A DNA stretch of 64,000 nt. It comes from Aradus depressus. Lineage: Eukaryota; Arthropoda; Insecta; Hemiptera; Aradidae. A program made the translations under genes and the position numbers. How positions within the stretch are numbered: position 1 is the first letter of the stretch; every line of letters starts with the position of its first letter. The notes below the pieces were generated by a model. That model was given only the letters and a program-made list of their open reading frames with translations. It was not told the DNA's origin and ran no database searches. The DNA lies in the NCBI GenBank assembly GCA_963662175.1, contig OY759217.1, forward strand, positions 19,222,562 through 19,286,561, read 5' to 3'. This document shows, piece by piece, positions 43,601 through 57,800 of this stretch.

Positions 43601-45746
43601 AACCCAGGTGAAAAAAATTATAGGTAGGCAAAATTTAGAACTTCCATAGTAGAGTGGGTCTCATGTCCATCAGAGTGAAGAAAAAGCGCTCTGCTAGTAG
43701 GCGATATGACCTCATAGTTAAAGCCCGAGCAAGAGTCACAATAACTAACTCACTAGAGACATTAAACAGCCAAATTGATAATAATAGTCGTAATAATAAC
43801 ATAAATACTAGATATAGATAGTCCTAAAAATGATAATAATATATATATAATAAAAACATGAAGAAAACAGAATCAGGATCAAGTGAAAAACGAATTAAAT
43901 GAATGAACTTGAAATAAATAAAACTTGTTTATTTATGATATTGTCTAATTTCACCAACTATATTTACATGGGAGTACTTTCGGTATTTCTACCATCCTCA
44001 GCCAAAAGCATAAGAAGATAAGACTATAAGCTTTTGGCTGAGGATGGTAGAAATACCGAAAGTACTCTCATGTAAATATAGTTGGTGAAATTAGACAATA
44101 TCATAAATAAACAAGTTTTATTTCTTTCAAGTTCATTTGAATTATTTGACAATATCTCTGCAATAATGTCAGTTTTCATTGAATTAAATGAAGGTTAAAC
44201 TAAATAAGTGAAGGGTTGTTATAGTGTATGGAGTAAAACTCTCATTTTAAAATGGGGATACTAATATTGGAAAGAATCGTGTTTAGGGATTAACAATCGG
44301 TATAGGTAGTTAATTCGACAGGGGCTTCGAAGGAAAAGTTTCATTCCTGCCAGTTTGTGGTTGAGGGGAACCGGATACTTGAACTTCGGGGACGGAACAT
44401 TTCTTCTAATCAGTTCAAGCAGAGCTGGAGAGTGCAACAGAGAGTTGACCAACTTACAGAGGAGAAGAAGATCATAAAGATACCTTCTAGAAGACCGACT
44501 ATGCAGGTTGAGGCTAGTATAGATAACGGGATCTGAGGGAGAGTCAGATTTGAAATTGCACTAACGAAGAAACTTACGTTGAACATTCTGGAGACTATCA
44601 ATCACGCAGCAATATTCAAGAAGGGAACTAATCACAATATAGAGAAGAAGAAGATCATAAAGATACCTTCTAGAAGACAGACTATGCAGGTTGAGGGAGT
44701 ACTATAGGTGGGATCTGAGGGAGAGTCAGATTTGAAATTGCACTAACGAAGAAACTTACGAATAAAATAAAATGATATATAAAACACTTTTTTTGAACAC
44801 TTATATTGTCTAATTCCACAAACATATACTTAAATGTGTACCGGTTTCGGAAGAAACTTACGTTGAACATTCTGGAGACTATCAATCACGCAGCAATATT
44901 CAAGAAGGGATCTAATCACAATATATAGGAGAAGAAGATCATAAAGATACCTTCTAGAAGACAGACTATGCAGATTGAGCCTAGTGTAGATAATGGGATC
45001 TGATCTATTCTTCGCAGTCAAAGAATTGGTAAAATTTCTCGAGGATCTGAGAATGTATCCGGACATGAGTAAAAATAACCAGTTACTCTAATGAGTTGTA
45101 TTCTAACAAATGATTTAGAAACCGATTTGAACCATATCAAGTAAGCGAGACAGTAATATTTTGAAAGTTGAGAGAAGTAAATGCTAACTAACTCTTTTTA
45201 GATGAAATGATAAAAGAGGTATTTACAGAAGTTGGCAAACTTAAAGCCCCGTTTGAGTCTAGTCTCATTACAGATCCTCACAACTGGAGGTCATCGGTTT
45301 GTAATAAGCCTGTCAGCATTTGGTGACTGTCACAATAAATACTAAGAATGTTAATATTGTTTTACTTAACAAATGACTTATACTTAACATTTTTTGCAGA
45401 GATATTGTGAAATACTTAAAATAAAGAAAAAAGTATGTTTTATACAAATATTTTCTATTTCACAAAATATAGGTATGTCGGCCAACGTCTGTTATTTTGT
45501 TTTTTTCGGGACTGCCAAATAGCCCCACTCGGGAGGTTATTACGAATGAAATGACATATAATTCATTGAAATGGGTCCAGCCGTATAGGCTCTTCGCGGG
45601 AACAAAGAATATACATACAAAATTGTGAAAAACAATACCCTCCCTTCGCGCCCCGCAGTCCGGTAAAAAAGACCAACGTTTTTTATACCAATTAAATTTA
45701 TAATAATATATATATATATATATATAATAATATATATATATATAAT

Positions 45747-45801
<55 letters not shown>

Positions 45802-48800
45802 GTGGGCTGGTGTTTTACACCTTGGGACCTAAGCATCCCGTGCTCTTATCTCTCCCCTGCGCTGGGCTTCCCCCTTATTATATTAACTGTATGTTTGTAC
45901 TAATACTACCTGAATCAAGCCCTTCATGAAGTGCTCAGTCTCCCAGTTTCCTTAATGAACCTGAGAATGTTCTCATAGTCCAATCTTCTAAAGTCCTTTG
46001 CGATTACATTTCCACCAAAGATGCGGAATCTCATTCGCGCATATCCCGAGCAGATGCCCAGGAAGTGTGCCGCCGTTTCGTCTTCTTCCCCACATCTATC
46101 GCAGGTAGGATTGTCCTTGACTCCCACAGTGTGTAGGTGTCTATTGAACGGACAATGTCCTATGAGAACTCCAGTTAGTTGCCTAAGCTCGTTCCTTTTG
46201 AGGTTCAGGATCCCGTCTTTCAGAACTCTGGACTCCCCTCCCAGGAACATCTTCGACTGCCTGCATGTGGTCTTTTCTCTCCACGTACGCTCCAAAAGGT
46301 CCTGAACCTTCCTTGGCTAGTCGGTCTGCCTCTTCGTTCCCGGGAACCCAGTGGAATCCAATCTTCTTGCAGTTTCCTAGGATGTTTAACTGATTTGCGC
46401 ACTCCCTTACCAGCTTTGATCTGATTTATGCGCTGGCAAGTGCTTGGAGTGCTGCTTGACTATCGGATAAGATTTTCACCTCCTCCATGTAATTTATAAT
46501 AAAATAAATAAGAGAAAATATGAAACGTATCCAATTTTTGGCAAAACTGGGCTCAAAACACCACATGTTAATATTATTCAATTAGGTTAAACATTTGATG
46601 AATTTATTTTGGTATCAAAAGGAAAGAAATTTCGAGCGGCACAACGGAATTTTCATTGGTAAACAAAAGCAGGTAGAAGTAATTAGGAAGAAATGTCATT
46701 AAAAATGCATTCATGATCCCTGAGGAGTGTTAATAAGGAAGGAAGTTAGTTACGGTGTAAGTTTGACTTCTCCTAGGATCTCTGGCAAATTATTTACAGA
46801 TGCATTAGTGTAAAGAACAAACAAACTTCTGGCAGAGATTGGAGAGGATCTTGAGCTGTCCCAACTAGTTTGGGCTAGGGACTAGATACCTTCTGTTTCT
46901 CAGCCTCTCCCCACTCCTGTCTCAGTAGCCAGCTCTCCCCATCTCTTCGCCTAAAACAACTAACTCATTTATTTTGGACTCCATCATTTGTTGGTAATTG
47001 TCTATTTTTATGAGGTACGTCAAAAAAATGTTTTTTTTTCCCCTTTAAGGTTCAGTGTTTTATTAAAAAAGAACTAATTAGCACTAATATTCAAAATATA
47101 GGTCATCTTCTGTGGTAGGCATATTGTGGAGCTGTTGGATCCATTCCTTGGATTTAGAAGCAAATAATTCTTGTACATTAGCTATGATTTCCATTAAATT
47201 GTGGAAGCGTCAATTCCGTAGAATGTGAGCCATTGGTCAGATCAGATGATAATACACAGGATGGAGTAACAACTCAGTAGCCAACAACTCTTGAATTTTA
47301 TGCTGGTTCAAATTCGAAGTATGGAGTCGCGCATTGTTCTGTTAGAAGAATACTCGCTTTTCGTTCACAATAGAGCCAGGAGTCGATAGACTGGCCGTCT
47401 TGGATAAATTCGAAATGGATAAACTCTTCAAAGTTCCAAAAAAACACACAACTTTTTTTTTCGAAATAACCACGTTTTACAACGAGAAATACGCCAAATA
47501 TTTGGAATACGCCAACAGATCCACTTTTCGAAGCACGTCACAATTCAGTTGATGAAGCGATCATCTATACCTTTGACCTTGCGCGGGGGTCAACTCATGT
47601 GGTACCCGTTTACATTTTTTCTCCCGATATTGTTGAGATGACGGTTTACTGGGGTACGGTTTACGGTAATTGACTGGTACTCTTGTCTGGTGCCGACTTC
47701 ACAGTGTCAATCAAAGTGTCTACATCCACCCTTGAGGTTCTCCCAAACCTGCCTTTCTTCCCAGACTGCTGTTTCCGATCTTGAATTTTTGCAACAAACG
47801 TTGAACTGACCTTTCATTCAGGACCTCTTCCCTTCAACCTCACTTTTCCTGATGGCTTCGGCTGCTGAACCTCCCCGTTTCCAAATTTAAAATCACAACA
47901 ATTTTATATTCTACTCTTATATTCAATACACGACAGTTTAACTCAAGACTGAGCAATCAGAAGACAACCATAGTTACAAAACATTTCATAAGAGGTAAAT
48001 AATTAAGATAATGTCCTTCGATGTTTAGTTTGAAATAAATATGAGTCCGCAGGTCACTAAAAATTTTCTAATTGAAAACAGACATATTTTTTGACTCACC
48101 TAATTATTATACAAATAATGAATGTGGATTCAATTAAAGATAGGGGCTGAACAATGAACATTGTTCTCTCTGCTGAATAAGCCATAACCATTATACATCC
48201 TGTGAATTGGGTATATAGAATCAGTATTACCAACAGGAGTATGCAATCAATTAAGTTGTATGACCCCACTTCGATGCTAATATTGGATCTGTAGAAAGCT
48301 GAAAATGGACAGGTATTTATTCCTTCTCTTTTTGACAATACACCAGCTTTCTTCTTCAATGATTAATAATTGATAGTAAATGCGTTAGGTCTTGTCTTTT
48401 CCTGATCACCTGAATACTTTGTTCACTTATAAAAATATAACTCAATTTATGTTTACTTATAACAATATAGTTTAAGAACATTCTGAAATAGTTACTCAAT
48501 AAACCTTTTTTCTGTGTATCACCATATTGTCCAACTGCACTGAATAACCTTTTTTTTCCCAGTACACTGCACAATATTTATTTAATATATAAAATATTAT
48601 TACAGCATCACTTCTCCTATTTATTTTTCTCAGTCGTGCCCCCCCTGGCCAAAGCAAAAAACCAAGATAAAAATTAAATAAACTAAAAAAATAGTTTTTA
48701 TTAAAAATGGATTGCCTGCAAGTTACCAATAGGATCTTCAAATTTCCCGTGCGTCTGATTCCTAAATCAGCAATCAGCTGTTACTTAAATGTACATGTAC

Positions 48801-51800
48801 AAAACAAGTCATACATTTATTTATTATATGTGAAATCCATCATTTCATTTCCTCGTTCAAAATCTTCATTTATGTTATACTTTATACTCTTAAAGCTGAT
48901 TTTACATGCGCACTAAAAATGCAAAGGAAGCACAGCGTGCATTTCCTGCTGCAACGCTTTGCATTTTTGCTGCTCATGTAAACTCACCTTAAGTATTACA
49001 GTCAGTGGTTACCTCAGAGGGAGCTTCTAGGGGTCTGAGTCTCCTAAATTAATAACAAAAAGTCTGCAGCGCTAACCACGGAAACTGCGGGATGTGTTCC
49101 CCTCCCCCCCTCCCTCTCCCCAAACTTTGCCCCCCCCCCCCCCTGCTCAAAATCCTGGCTACGCCCCTGTTTATATATATAAAAAAAAGGCATATAAATC
49201 TTGTGAGGTTTTTCAACTAGGGTCATCTTTTAATTATAGCATTTCTTTGAAAAATTGATTTTGGTTCAATGTTGGTGTATGTTCTCGCCTTCTTAAAGGT
49301 CAAGACCTGGGACATAATTTATTCCCAATAATGGGAAGTGAGAATTACTCCATTTAGTAATCATTTTGAATATTTGCTAGCCGTACATAATCATTTTTTT
49401 TTTGGACTAGGATTTTGGACGTGAGGTGTCATCAAAGTTCGAGGTGCAGAGATATGCTGCTTTCTATAACATTAACATGCTGCCTGATGGTAAACTAATG
49501 GTTTCTTCAAGTCTATTGCATTTTTTTAATATGTAACATTTTAATTATATGTAATATTTTATATTATGTCATATTATGTGTTATATAACATATTTTATAT
49601 TATAAGTCATATTTTATATTGTATATAATATTTTATATATATGTCGTATTTTATATTATGTTATATTTCGTCGTTACGATAAATTGTATTGAGAGAGCAA
49701 AACAATGTTACCTTGTTTAAAGACTTTTTAATGTTTTTTTATATATAACATTTTATATTATATGTATTATTTTATATTATGTCATATTTTATATTACATA
49801 ACATTTTTTATATTATAAGTCATATTTTACATTGTATATACAATTTAATATATGTCATATTTTATGTTATAAGTCATGTTTCGTCGTCACGATAAATTGT
49901 ATTGAGAGAGCAAAACAATGTTACCTTGTTTAAAGACTTTTTAATGTTTTTTTATATATAACATTTTATATTATATGTATTATTTTATATTATGTCATAT
50001 TTTATATTACATAACATTTTTTATATTATAAGTCATATTTTACATTGTATATACAATTTAATATATATCATATTTTATGTTATAAGTCATGTTTCGTCGT
50101 CACGATAAATTGTATTGAGAGAGCAAAACAATGTTACCTTGTTTAAAGACTTTTTAATGTTTTTTTATATATAACATTTTATATTATATGTATTATTTTA
50201 TATTATGTCATATTTTATATTACATAACATTTTTTATATTATAAGTCATATTTTACATTGTATATACAATTTAATATATGTCATATTTTATGTTATAAGT
50301 CATGTTTCGTCGTCACGATAAATTGTATTGAGAGAGCAAAACAATGTTACCTTGTTTAAAGACTTTTTAATGTTTTTTTATATATAACATTTTATATTAT
50401 ATGTATTATTTTATATTATGTCATATTTTATATTACATAACATTTTTTATATTATAAGTCATATTTTACATTGTATATACAATTTAATATATGTCATATT
50501 TTATGTTATAAGTCATGTTTCGTCGTCACGATAAATTGTATTGAGAGAGCAAAACAATGTTACCTTGTTTAAAGGCTTTTCAATGTTTTTTTATATATAA
50601 CATTTTATATTATATGTATTATTTTATATTATGTCATATTTTATATTACATAACATTTTTTATATTATAAGTCATATTTTACATTGTATATACAATTTAA
50701 TATATGTCATATTTTATGTTATAAGTCATGTTTCGTCGTCACGATAAATTGTATTGAGAGAGTAAAACAATGTTACCTTGTTTAAAGGCTTTTCAATGAG
50801 CACATCTTTTTCTTCTTGCAGATCTTTTATAGGCCGTTTAAATGTTGCATATTGCTTGGTTATAGTACTAGCTGTTGTTATAGTACTAGCTGTTGTTATA
50901 GTACTAGCTGTTGTTATTTCAACACCATAGTATAATACAAGGACAATATATGGGGTAGGTGAGATACCTGAACACCGAGCATGAAGACAAGACTGCTGAG
51001 ACAGAGTGCAAGTTCTGCATTGATGATGATGAGTATGGACGGATCCCGGCTACGAACTCGACGTAGCCCTCCTATCAGGGTCAGGAGCTGGGCAACGAGC
51101 CCTATCACCGCTCCAACGATCACCACCTGAAACAATCATATATTGGTGAGTTTTCCATTCTGGATTTATCAGACTTTCACTAAACTCACCACTCTGTTTA
51201 CCTGTCTTGCAGGAGGTGCCTCTTGCCGTTGGCCGCCCCCGAAGTAAATATACATTACTGAATCTATGAGGTCGTGGTCGTGAAGGTCTGTGTCCGCAAG
51301 GCTGTCGTCCGGCAGAACCAACTCTGGGCTTTTTTCTGAATTATCTGCACAAAAAAAAAAAAAAAAATACAATTAGGTGGACAAAAGATATAATATGATA
51401 CTTTTCTAGGTATCGTTGTAGTATATAATGCGTCCCTCCCTTACACTGCCACAACTGGAATATCTTCAAAGCCGTTAGAGGTATGAAAATTTTACAAAGG
51501 ATTGAAGAGGTAGCTTTCGTCGTTTTTTTCCAATGGTGTCATCAAAGACATTCATTAGCTAATGGTTACATTGAAATAATCAATTAATACGAAAAACCAA
51601 GGTGTTCCGAAGAAAAAGTTCAGTAAGCAGATTTTTCTAGAATCCCATAGGTCGAAGACCATCTGTGAAGCCCTATTAACGAGTGTTTGTCAATATATCG
51701 ATACATGCTGATATCGGACCTACGGCGGTTCCTTTCTTTCCTGTCGATGAGGGACTGATCCCCCGAGACTTTCCTTTTCCGCCGATAAGGAGTCCTGAGT

Positions 51801-54800
51801 TCGTTGCCTAGTAGTAAATGGTATCGTAACAAAAAGGTTGTCGATGAAACATCGGCAGTGTACTTCCCCAGAGGGAATTAATCAATTAAATTTTCGCTCC
51901 CCCTCCAAAACCAGTCGACCATATGCGCAGGGTATTCGACGGATGACTTACATAAGGACTCCTAAATTCTCTTACTGAATTTTGAGTCGATAAAAATTAC
52001 ATCGGTAGTTGTTAGGCCCCATTCACACGAGTGACTTTTGTCACGCAACATTTTGTCACTCTCCACCTTGAGTATTGAAGCCTAATGGTGGTGTACACAC
52101 GAGGCGACGTGACAGCCGAGTGACTTTGTTGTGCTGACAAGTCACCTTGAGCAGGTGACTCGACGTAACAAAAAAGTCACTCCCGTCCTTTTCACTTGCA
52201 AAGTGACAGTTGTCGCCAAGGAAGGTTGTAATTTGGTTATATTGTTTTCTGTTGTTTGGAAAAAAACTTGATGAAAATATTTTATTTTTGTATTTCAATT
52301 CCTCAATGTAACAGCAAGTCGTTCTTGGGGTGGAATAGACTGTCGCATGTTTGTATCTTGAAGACAGATCGCAGGGGTCAACAGATTCAGCAAACTGTCA
52401 AAGCTTTCCAAACTCATTCTATAATATCCAAAAAATTTATTGGGATATCCCTTCAATTTCTCGTGCAAAGTATAAAATTTACCTTTTAAAAATCGTTCAC
52501 AGAAAATTGGATGGACACAGTATTTTTTTTTTCTATTCTTTTTACGATTTCTTATAACCAGAGCACAAATAGCTGCAACCTCGACGACATCCATTTTTAG
52601 ACTGGTCTCAAGATTTTCTTTAAAGTCACTGTGACAGTCGCCTCACCGTGTGAATACCTCAATGTCACGGCGACATTTTCAGAAAAGTCACCGTGACAAA
52701 AGTCACTCGTCTGAATGAGGCCTTACACTTCAGCCGATATCGCTGAAATCTGACAGGTTATGTCCCCCATTGGGTTTTGACTTTAAATATGAAATGTCAT
52801 CGATATTTCATTAAATCGACAGTTATTGAGATTTTTTGAGTTGAGCCCCCCTCTGATCCCATAGGTACATAACTTCCCCTATACTTCGTATATATGGGGA
52901 AGTAAACATTTCTGTCGGTGTGTGTCTGTGAACATGATAACTCCTGATAAAATGAATGTATCGACACGAAATTCGATGCGTGTCCAAACACTCATTTTCA
53001 TCCAAATCGGCCGAACAGAAGAGTGGATTATGGAAGAGGCTTAACACAAAAACGTTAATAACTACCGACACCTATTAATTTTAGCAGAATCACTCGCAGG
53101 GAAGGGGGGGGGGGGATCAGAGGGGGGCTCAACTCTAAAAAAAAACAACAATAACTAATTAGAGTTTATGTACGGGAATCATTCTCTTGGTTTAAACTTC
53201 AATTAATTTGAAATTAGTGATCTTTTGATTGATAATCGAAAATCGTTACAAGGATTAGTTTATAGTAGAAGCAGGGCCCCCACATGCCCGGTGCTACCGT
53301 TGCTACGGCAACGGGGCCCGTGGGCCAAGGAGCCCGCAAGGACGGGGAAAAAATCAAAAAGTAGAACATTTCTAATTAGTCATAGAAAGAAAACAATAAT
53401 TAAATCAATAGAACTAGATTTATGTGTATCAATGAAATATTACATCAGAGTAATATAAATTGGTTCATTGGATATGCAGTGCGTTGCGTACAAAACGTGT
53501 CTGAATCTACAACAGCTGTGAGTAACAAAACCACCACCAGATGACGTGAACACGACAACACGTGACACCTTGTTGACAGTGCGTGTGCAGAAGCAGAACA
53601 CTGCCCGCCGGGCCCGCCCTCTGCCACTTGGCTCAAGGTCAATGACGTTGCTATTTTAGTGTAGGCCCTACACCCCTCTCCCTCACACCGCGGCCCGCTT
53701 GCACCACTCCACTCCAGTCAGCTGGGCAACGTATTGAAAACATGGCAACGTTCATCAATGACTCAAGAACGTCTTAATTCACTTGGAGTGTTAGCAATCG
53801 AACACCGTCTTGCATCAAGCTTTGACTTCAGTGATGTAATTGTAAAATTCTCAATGATAAAAGCCAGAAAAATGTAGCTTTCATTCATATGGTTTATAAT
53901 GTAACCACCAATTTCCTACGACAGTTATTATTTTATCTGTGTGAATATTAAAATTAAGCAAACAAAAATATTTAAGAATTAATTTGTTCAATTATGTATT
54001 TACCAGTATTTAAAATAAATTTACGATGACAATCTAAACACTGTCTAAACTCTTAAAACTAGTTTAAATGTGTGTTTGATGAAAAATAATTGTAATAAAG
54101 GTTAAAAAATGTATATTGTAAAAAAAGGCCAACATTTCTTTTTTTGGTAGTAAGAGGGGGGCCCATCATGACTTTTAGCAACGGGGCCCAGGGAATAATG
54201 TGGGGGGCCTGAGTAGAAGTAGGTAATGTGTCTTTGTATCTTTTATGTGTCATATGAGAGATAATTATATTCAATATTATTTAAATCCACCTAAATAGAT
54301 AATATGGATTTTCATGTCATCTCTGATCCATTTTTGGATCTCCCAGCAAGGATTAACGTGGGATGTAAAGCTGCACTATTGCGGTCCTAGCAAAATCACA
54401 ACAGTATTTATATGGGTCCGGAAACGGTCAAACAAAGTACGCATAACTTGGAAACAAAGTGCTTTTTTATTGGTTTAGATTTAACTGATAGTTCAAATCC
54501 GGTGTTTGCAACACCAAGATCCGACTTTCGTTATATGAGGATGTGAATAGTCTTACCAAAAAAAAATAGAGGTTAAGAATTCCCTTCTCCTGCCTGACCT
54601 GCCTGGTGTGAGAGGCTGGTTCAAAACTAAGGGAAGTAGCTGTCGTGTGAGAGATGTTTTGGCTGGTTTTTTAAAATATATTTATTATGTGTATTTTATT
54701 TCAAGTCTATGTGAATATTTTTAATATTGTATTTATTTATTTTAATTTTTATTTTTTTTGGCTGTATGGTGGATTTTTTTTTTTTTTTTTTTTTAATACT

Positions 54801-57800
54801 ACTATTATGTGCAGACTTGTTTCAGTTATTGTATATATTAGAGTGAGTGGTTTTTGGATGTTGAGAGAGTGAGTGAACATAACTATCCCCACCCCTTAGA
54901 GCTATGCCAGTTGTCTTTTAACCGCTGTGCTGTGTGAGTGGGGTAAGTTAATTTTATAAATTTTGTCTTCCTACTCTGTACCTTGATGCTTTAAGAGTTA
55001 TTTATACTTTTTATTATTTGTATATTTTGTTATTCTATGATAGATGAACCACTGATGATGAAGCTGTTGCGTCGAAAACCGGTTCTGGTCTAAAATAAAA
55101 CAGTGGGAAGACAACATCTGGGCCGGTGTTTTACACCTAGGGACCTAAGCATCCAGTGCTCTTATCCCTTCCCTGGAAGCGCTGGGCTTTCACCTTATTA
55201 TATTAACTGTATGTTTATACTTATACTACCTGAACCAAGCCCTTCATGAAGTGCTCAGTCTCCCAGCTTCCTTAATGAATCTGAGAATGCTCTCACAGTC
55301 CAATCTTCTGAAGTCTTCCTCTGCGATTACATCTCTACCAAATATGCGGAATCTCATCCGCGCATATCCCGAGCAGATGCACAGGAAGTGTGCCGCCGTT
55401 TCGTCTTCTTCCCTACATTTATCGCAGGTAGGACTGTCCTTGACTCCCACAGTATGTAGGTGTCTATTCAACGGACCATGTCCAGTCAGTTGCCTAAGCT
55501 CGTTCCTTTTGAGGTTCAGGATCCCGTCTTTCAGAATTCTGGACTCCCCTCCCAGGAACATCTTCGACTGCCTGCATGTGGTCTTTTCTCTGCATGTACG
55601 CTCCAAAAAGTCCTTAGTCCATTCTTTGATTCGCTTCGGTATGTCTCTCGAGATATTCCCAGCACCGGCTCTGGCCCCATAAAAGGTTTACTTGAACGTT
55701 CCTTGGCTAGTCGGTCTGCCTCTTCGTTTCCCTGGATCCCCGAGTGTTCGGCAACCCAGTAGAGTCCAATCTTCTTGCAGTTTCCTAGGGTGTTTAACTG
55801 ATTTGTGCACTCCCTTACCAGATTTGATCTGATTTCTGCGCATGCATTTCTGACCGATTAGACAACTGTCCTTATGCTTCGTATAGCTAGAGAATTAAAA
55901 AAAAAAATGTATGTTGAGCTGACGCGGAATTACTGATAATAATAATAATAATAATAGAAGCAGATTAATGGTATATGATAAAGGATCCTTGAAAAGGGTA
56001 ATGTGTAGTGGGTGAGAGAGAGGGAGATATTTCAGAAGGAGAAGTTGGATGAGGGTTTCTTCTAGATTCTCCTAGAGATACCCTCACACATGAAGAAGAC
56101 GTGGGGGAGGGCTAATGGAAGAAAGCTGTTTTAGAGGCTGAGCACCATTAACCTGAAATAATTGTCTTGCTCGGCCAATTTGATTAGAAGAGGGCTTGCC
56201 CTTTGAAAGGTGTGAGCTCCTTGGCAGGTGGTGGAAACGGAGAACCCCTTAGCTCTAGCTGAACAACAGTGCCTCTCTATATTGCTCTCTCCTCTCGTCT
56301 TCTACACACTCAGTTGAGTTCACGACAATGAACTAATGAAACCTATTAGAGGGAATTACATGATGTGAACCTCTCAGTATATACTGACAGCCTAAAGTGG
56401 AAATACACTAATTATATATTTCTGAGAGGCTGCTCCAACGAGTTTTTCAAAATTATACCTTATATTTCATTTATAGTGCACTAAAAATTAGAAAATGAAC
56501 TGTTTCTTTCAGGTGATCGATATTGAGTGGGAATAAGAATAATAACATTAAAAAAATAAATTCGAACATACTGAGGGTACTCACACTCTTTCAAGTAGCA
56601 TGCTACTCCAGTAACCTGTTACTCAAGTAGCATGTTTGATTATGAGCGATCCAACTTTTGTACGATCCTAAGTTGCTAAATGACATGCAGCACTTCCTGG
56701 CGGAGAAAGAGTTAAACATTTTAATCTTATTTTTGTATAACAATTTTTGTTTGTTGTTGTTTTTTCTATGGAATAGGAGCTTTTTTTTTATATAATTATT
56801 ACGTATTCCTATGATTTATTAAAATTACACAGTTTATTTATACTTATTGAATTTTATTTAAATAACAATGCCTAAAATTAGTCAAAAAACTAGACTAAGT
56901 GAAGTTTTGGCGTATGATTGTTTGTTAAAACTTTTTGATTGTGAAAGTCTTGAAGCCGAAATTGAAGAAATAGAAGACTGTTTAGAAAAATTATGTACTG
57001 TCCAGTGTTGCAGATATTCTGCACCCTTCAAGCTGGGATCAGTGATAAAGTCAACTGAATGGTATAATACAGTTTTACCAAACTTGGATGAAATGCGCTT
57101 CAATACAATACTACGAGTGAACCGTCTTCAATTCAAATTTATATTAGATGAGATTAAGAGTGACCCAGTGTTCACTGGAAAACATTCAGCCAAACAAATG
57201 CCAGTAGAACTGCAATTAGCAATAGTTTTGTATAGATTAGGTTGTTCAGGCGAAGGAGCAACTAAAATTATGTTAAGAAACAGAACGGTATTCTCCTTCG
57301 TCCATCTTTTGTTGGTACACTTTTCTCTCTTTCTTTTTTCCATTTCGAAAAATTTATATTTTTATAAAACTTAAATTAAAAGAAAACGTAAATAAATGAA
57401 AACTACGCAAACAAGTCAGAAACAGAAAAGGAAACAAAAACAAAAGTTAAGGTTAGGACTTTAGGAGGGAAATGATAACGATAAAATAAATTAAATCCAA
57501 GGAGATCGAAATATTACTCTATCTCACTTTTAACTTCCATGGAAATGACAGATAGAACAAAATGGCTGCTATTTAGCAAGGGTACATCAGTAATACGCTC
57601 AGTAGCACACATCTAGGTCTGCTAAAGCGAGTGTCGAACTCGACTTGTTTTCAATTGAAATCAGTAACATGCTACTGGTAGAAACTCGACAAGTAGCACG
57701 CAGTAACATGCTACTTGAAAGATTGTGAGTACCCCTAATATAAGATGTCAGCATATCTTTTTTTAATCTCTACTATTCATATAATGAAAATAATTTTTTA

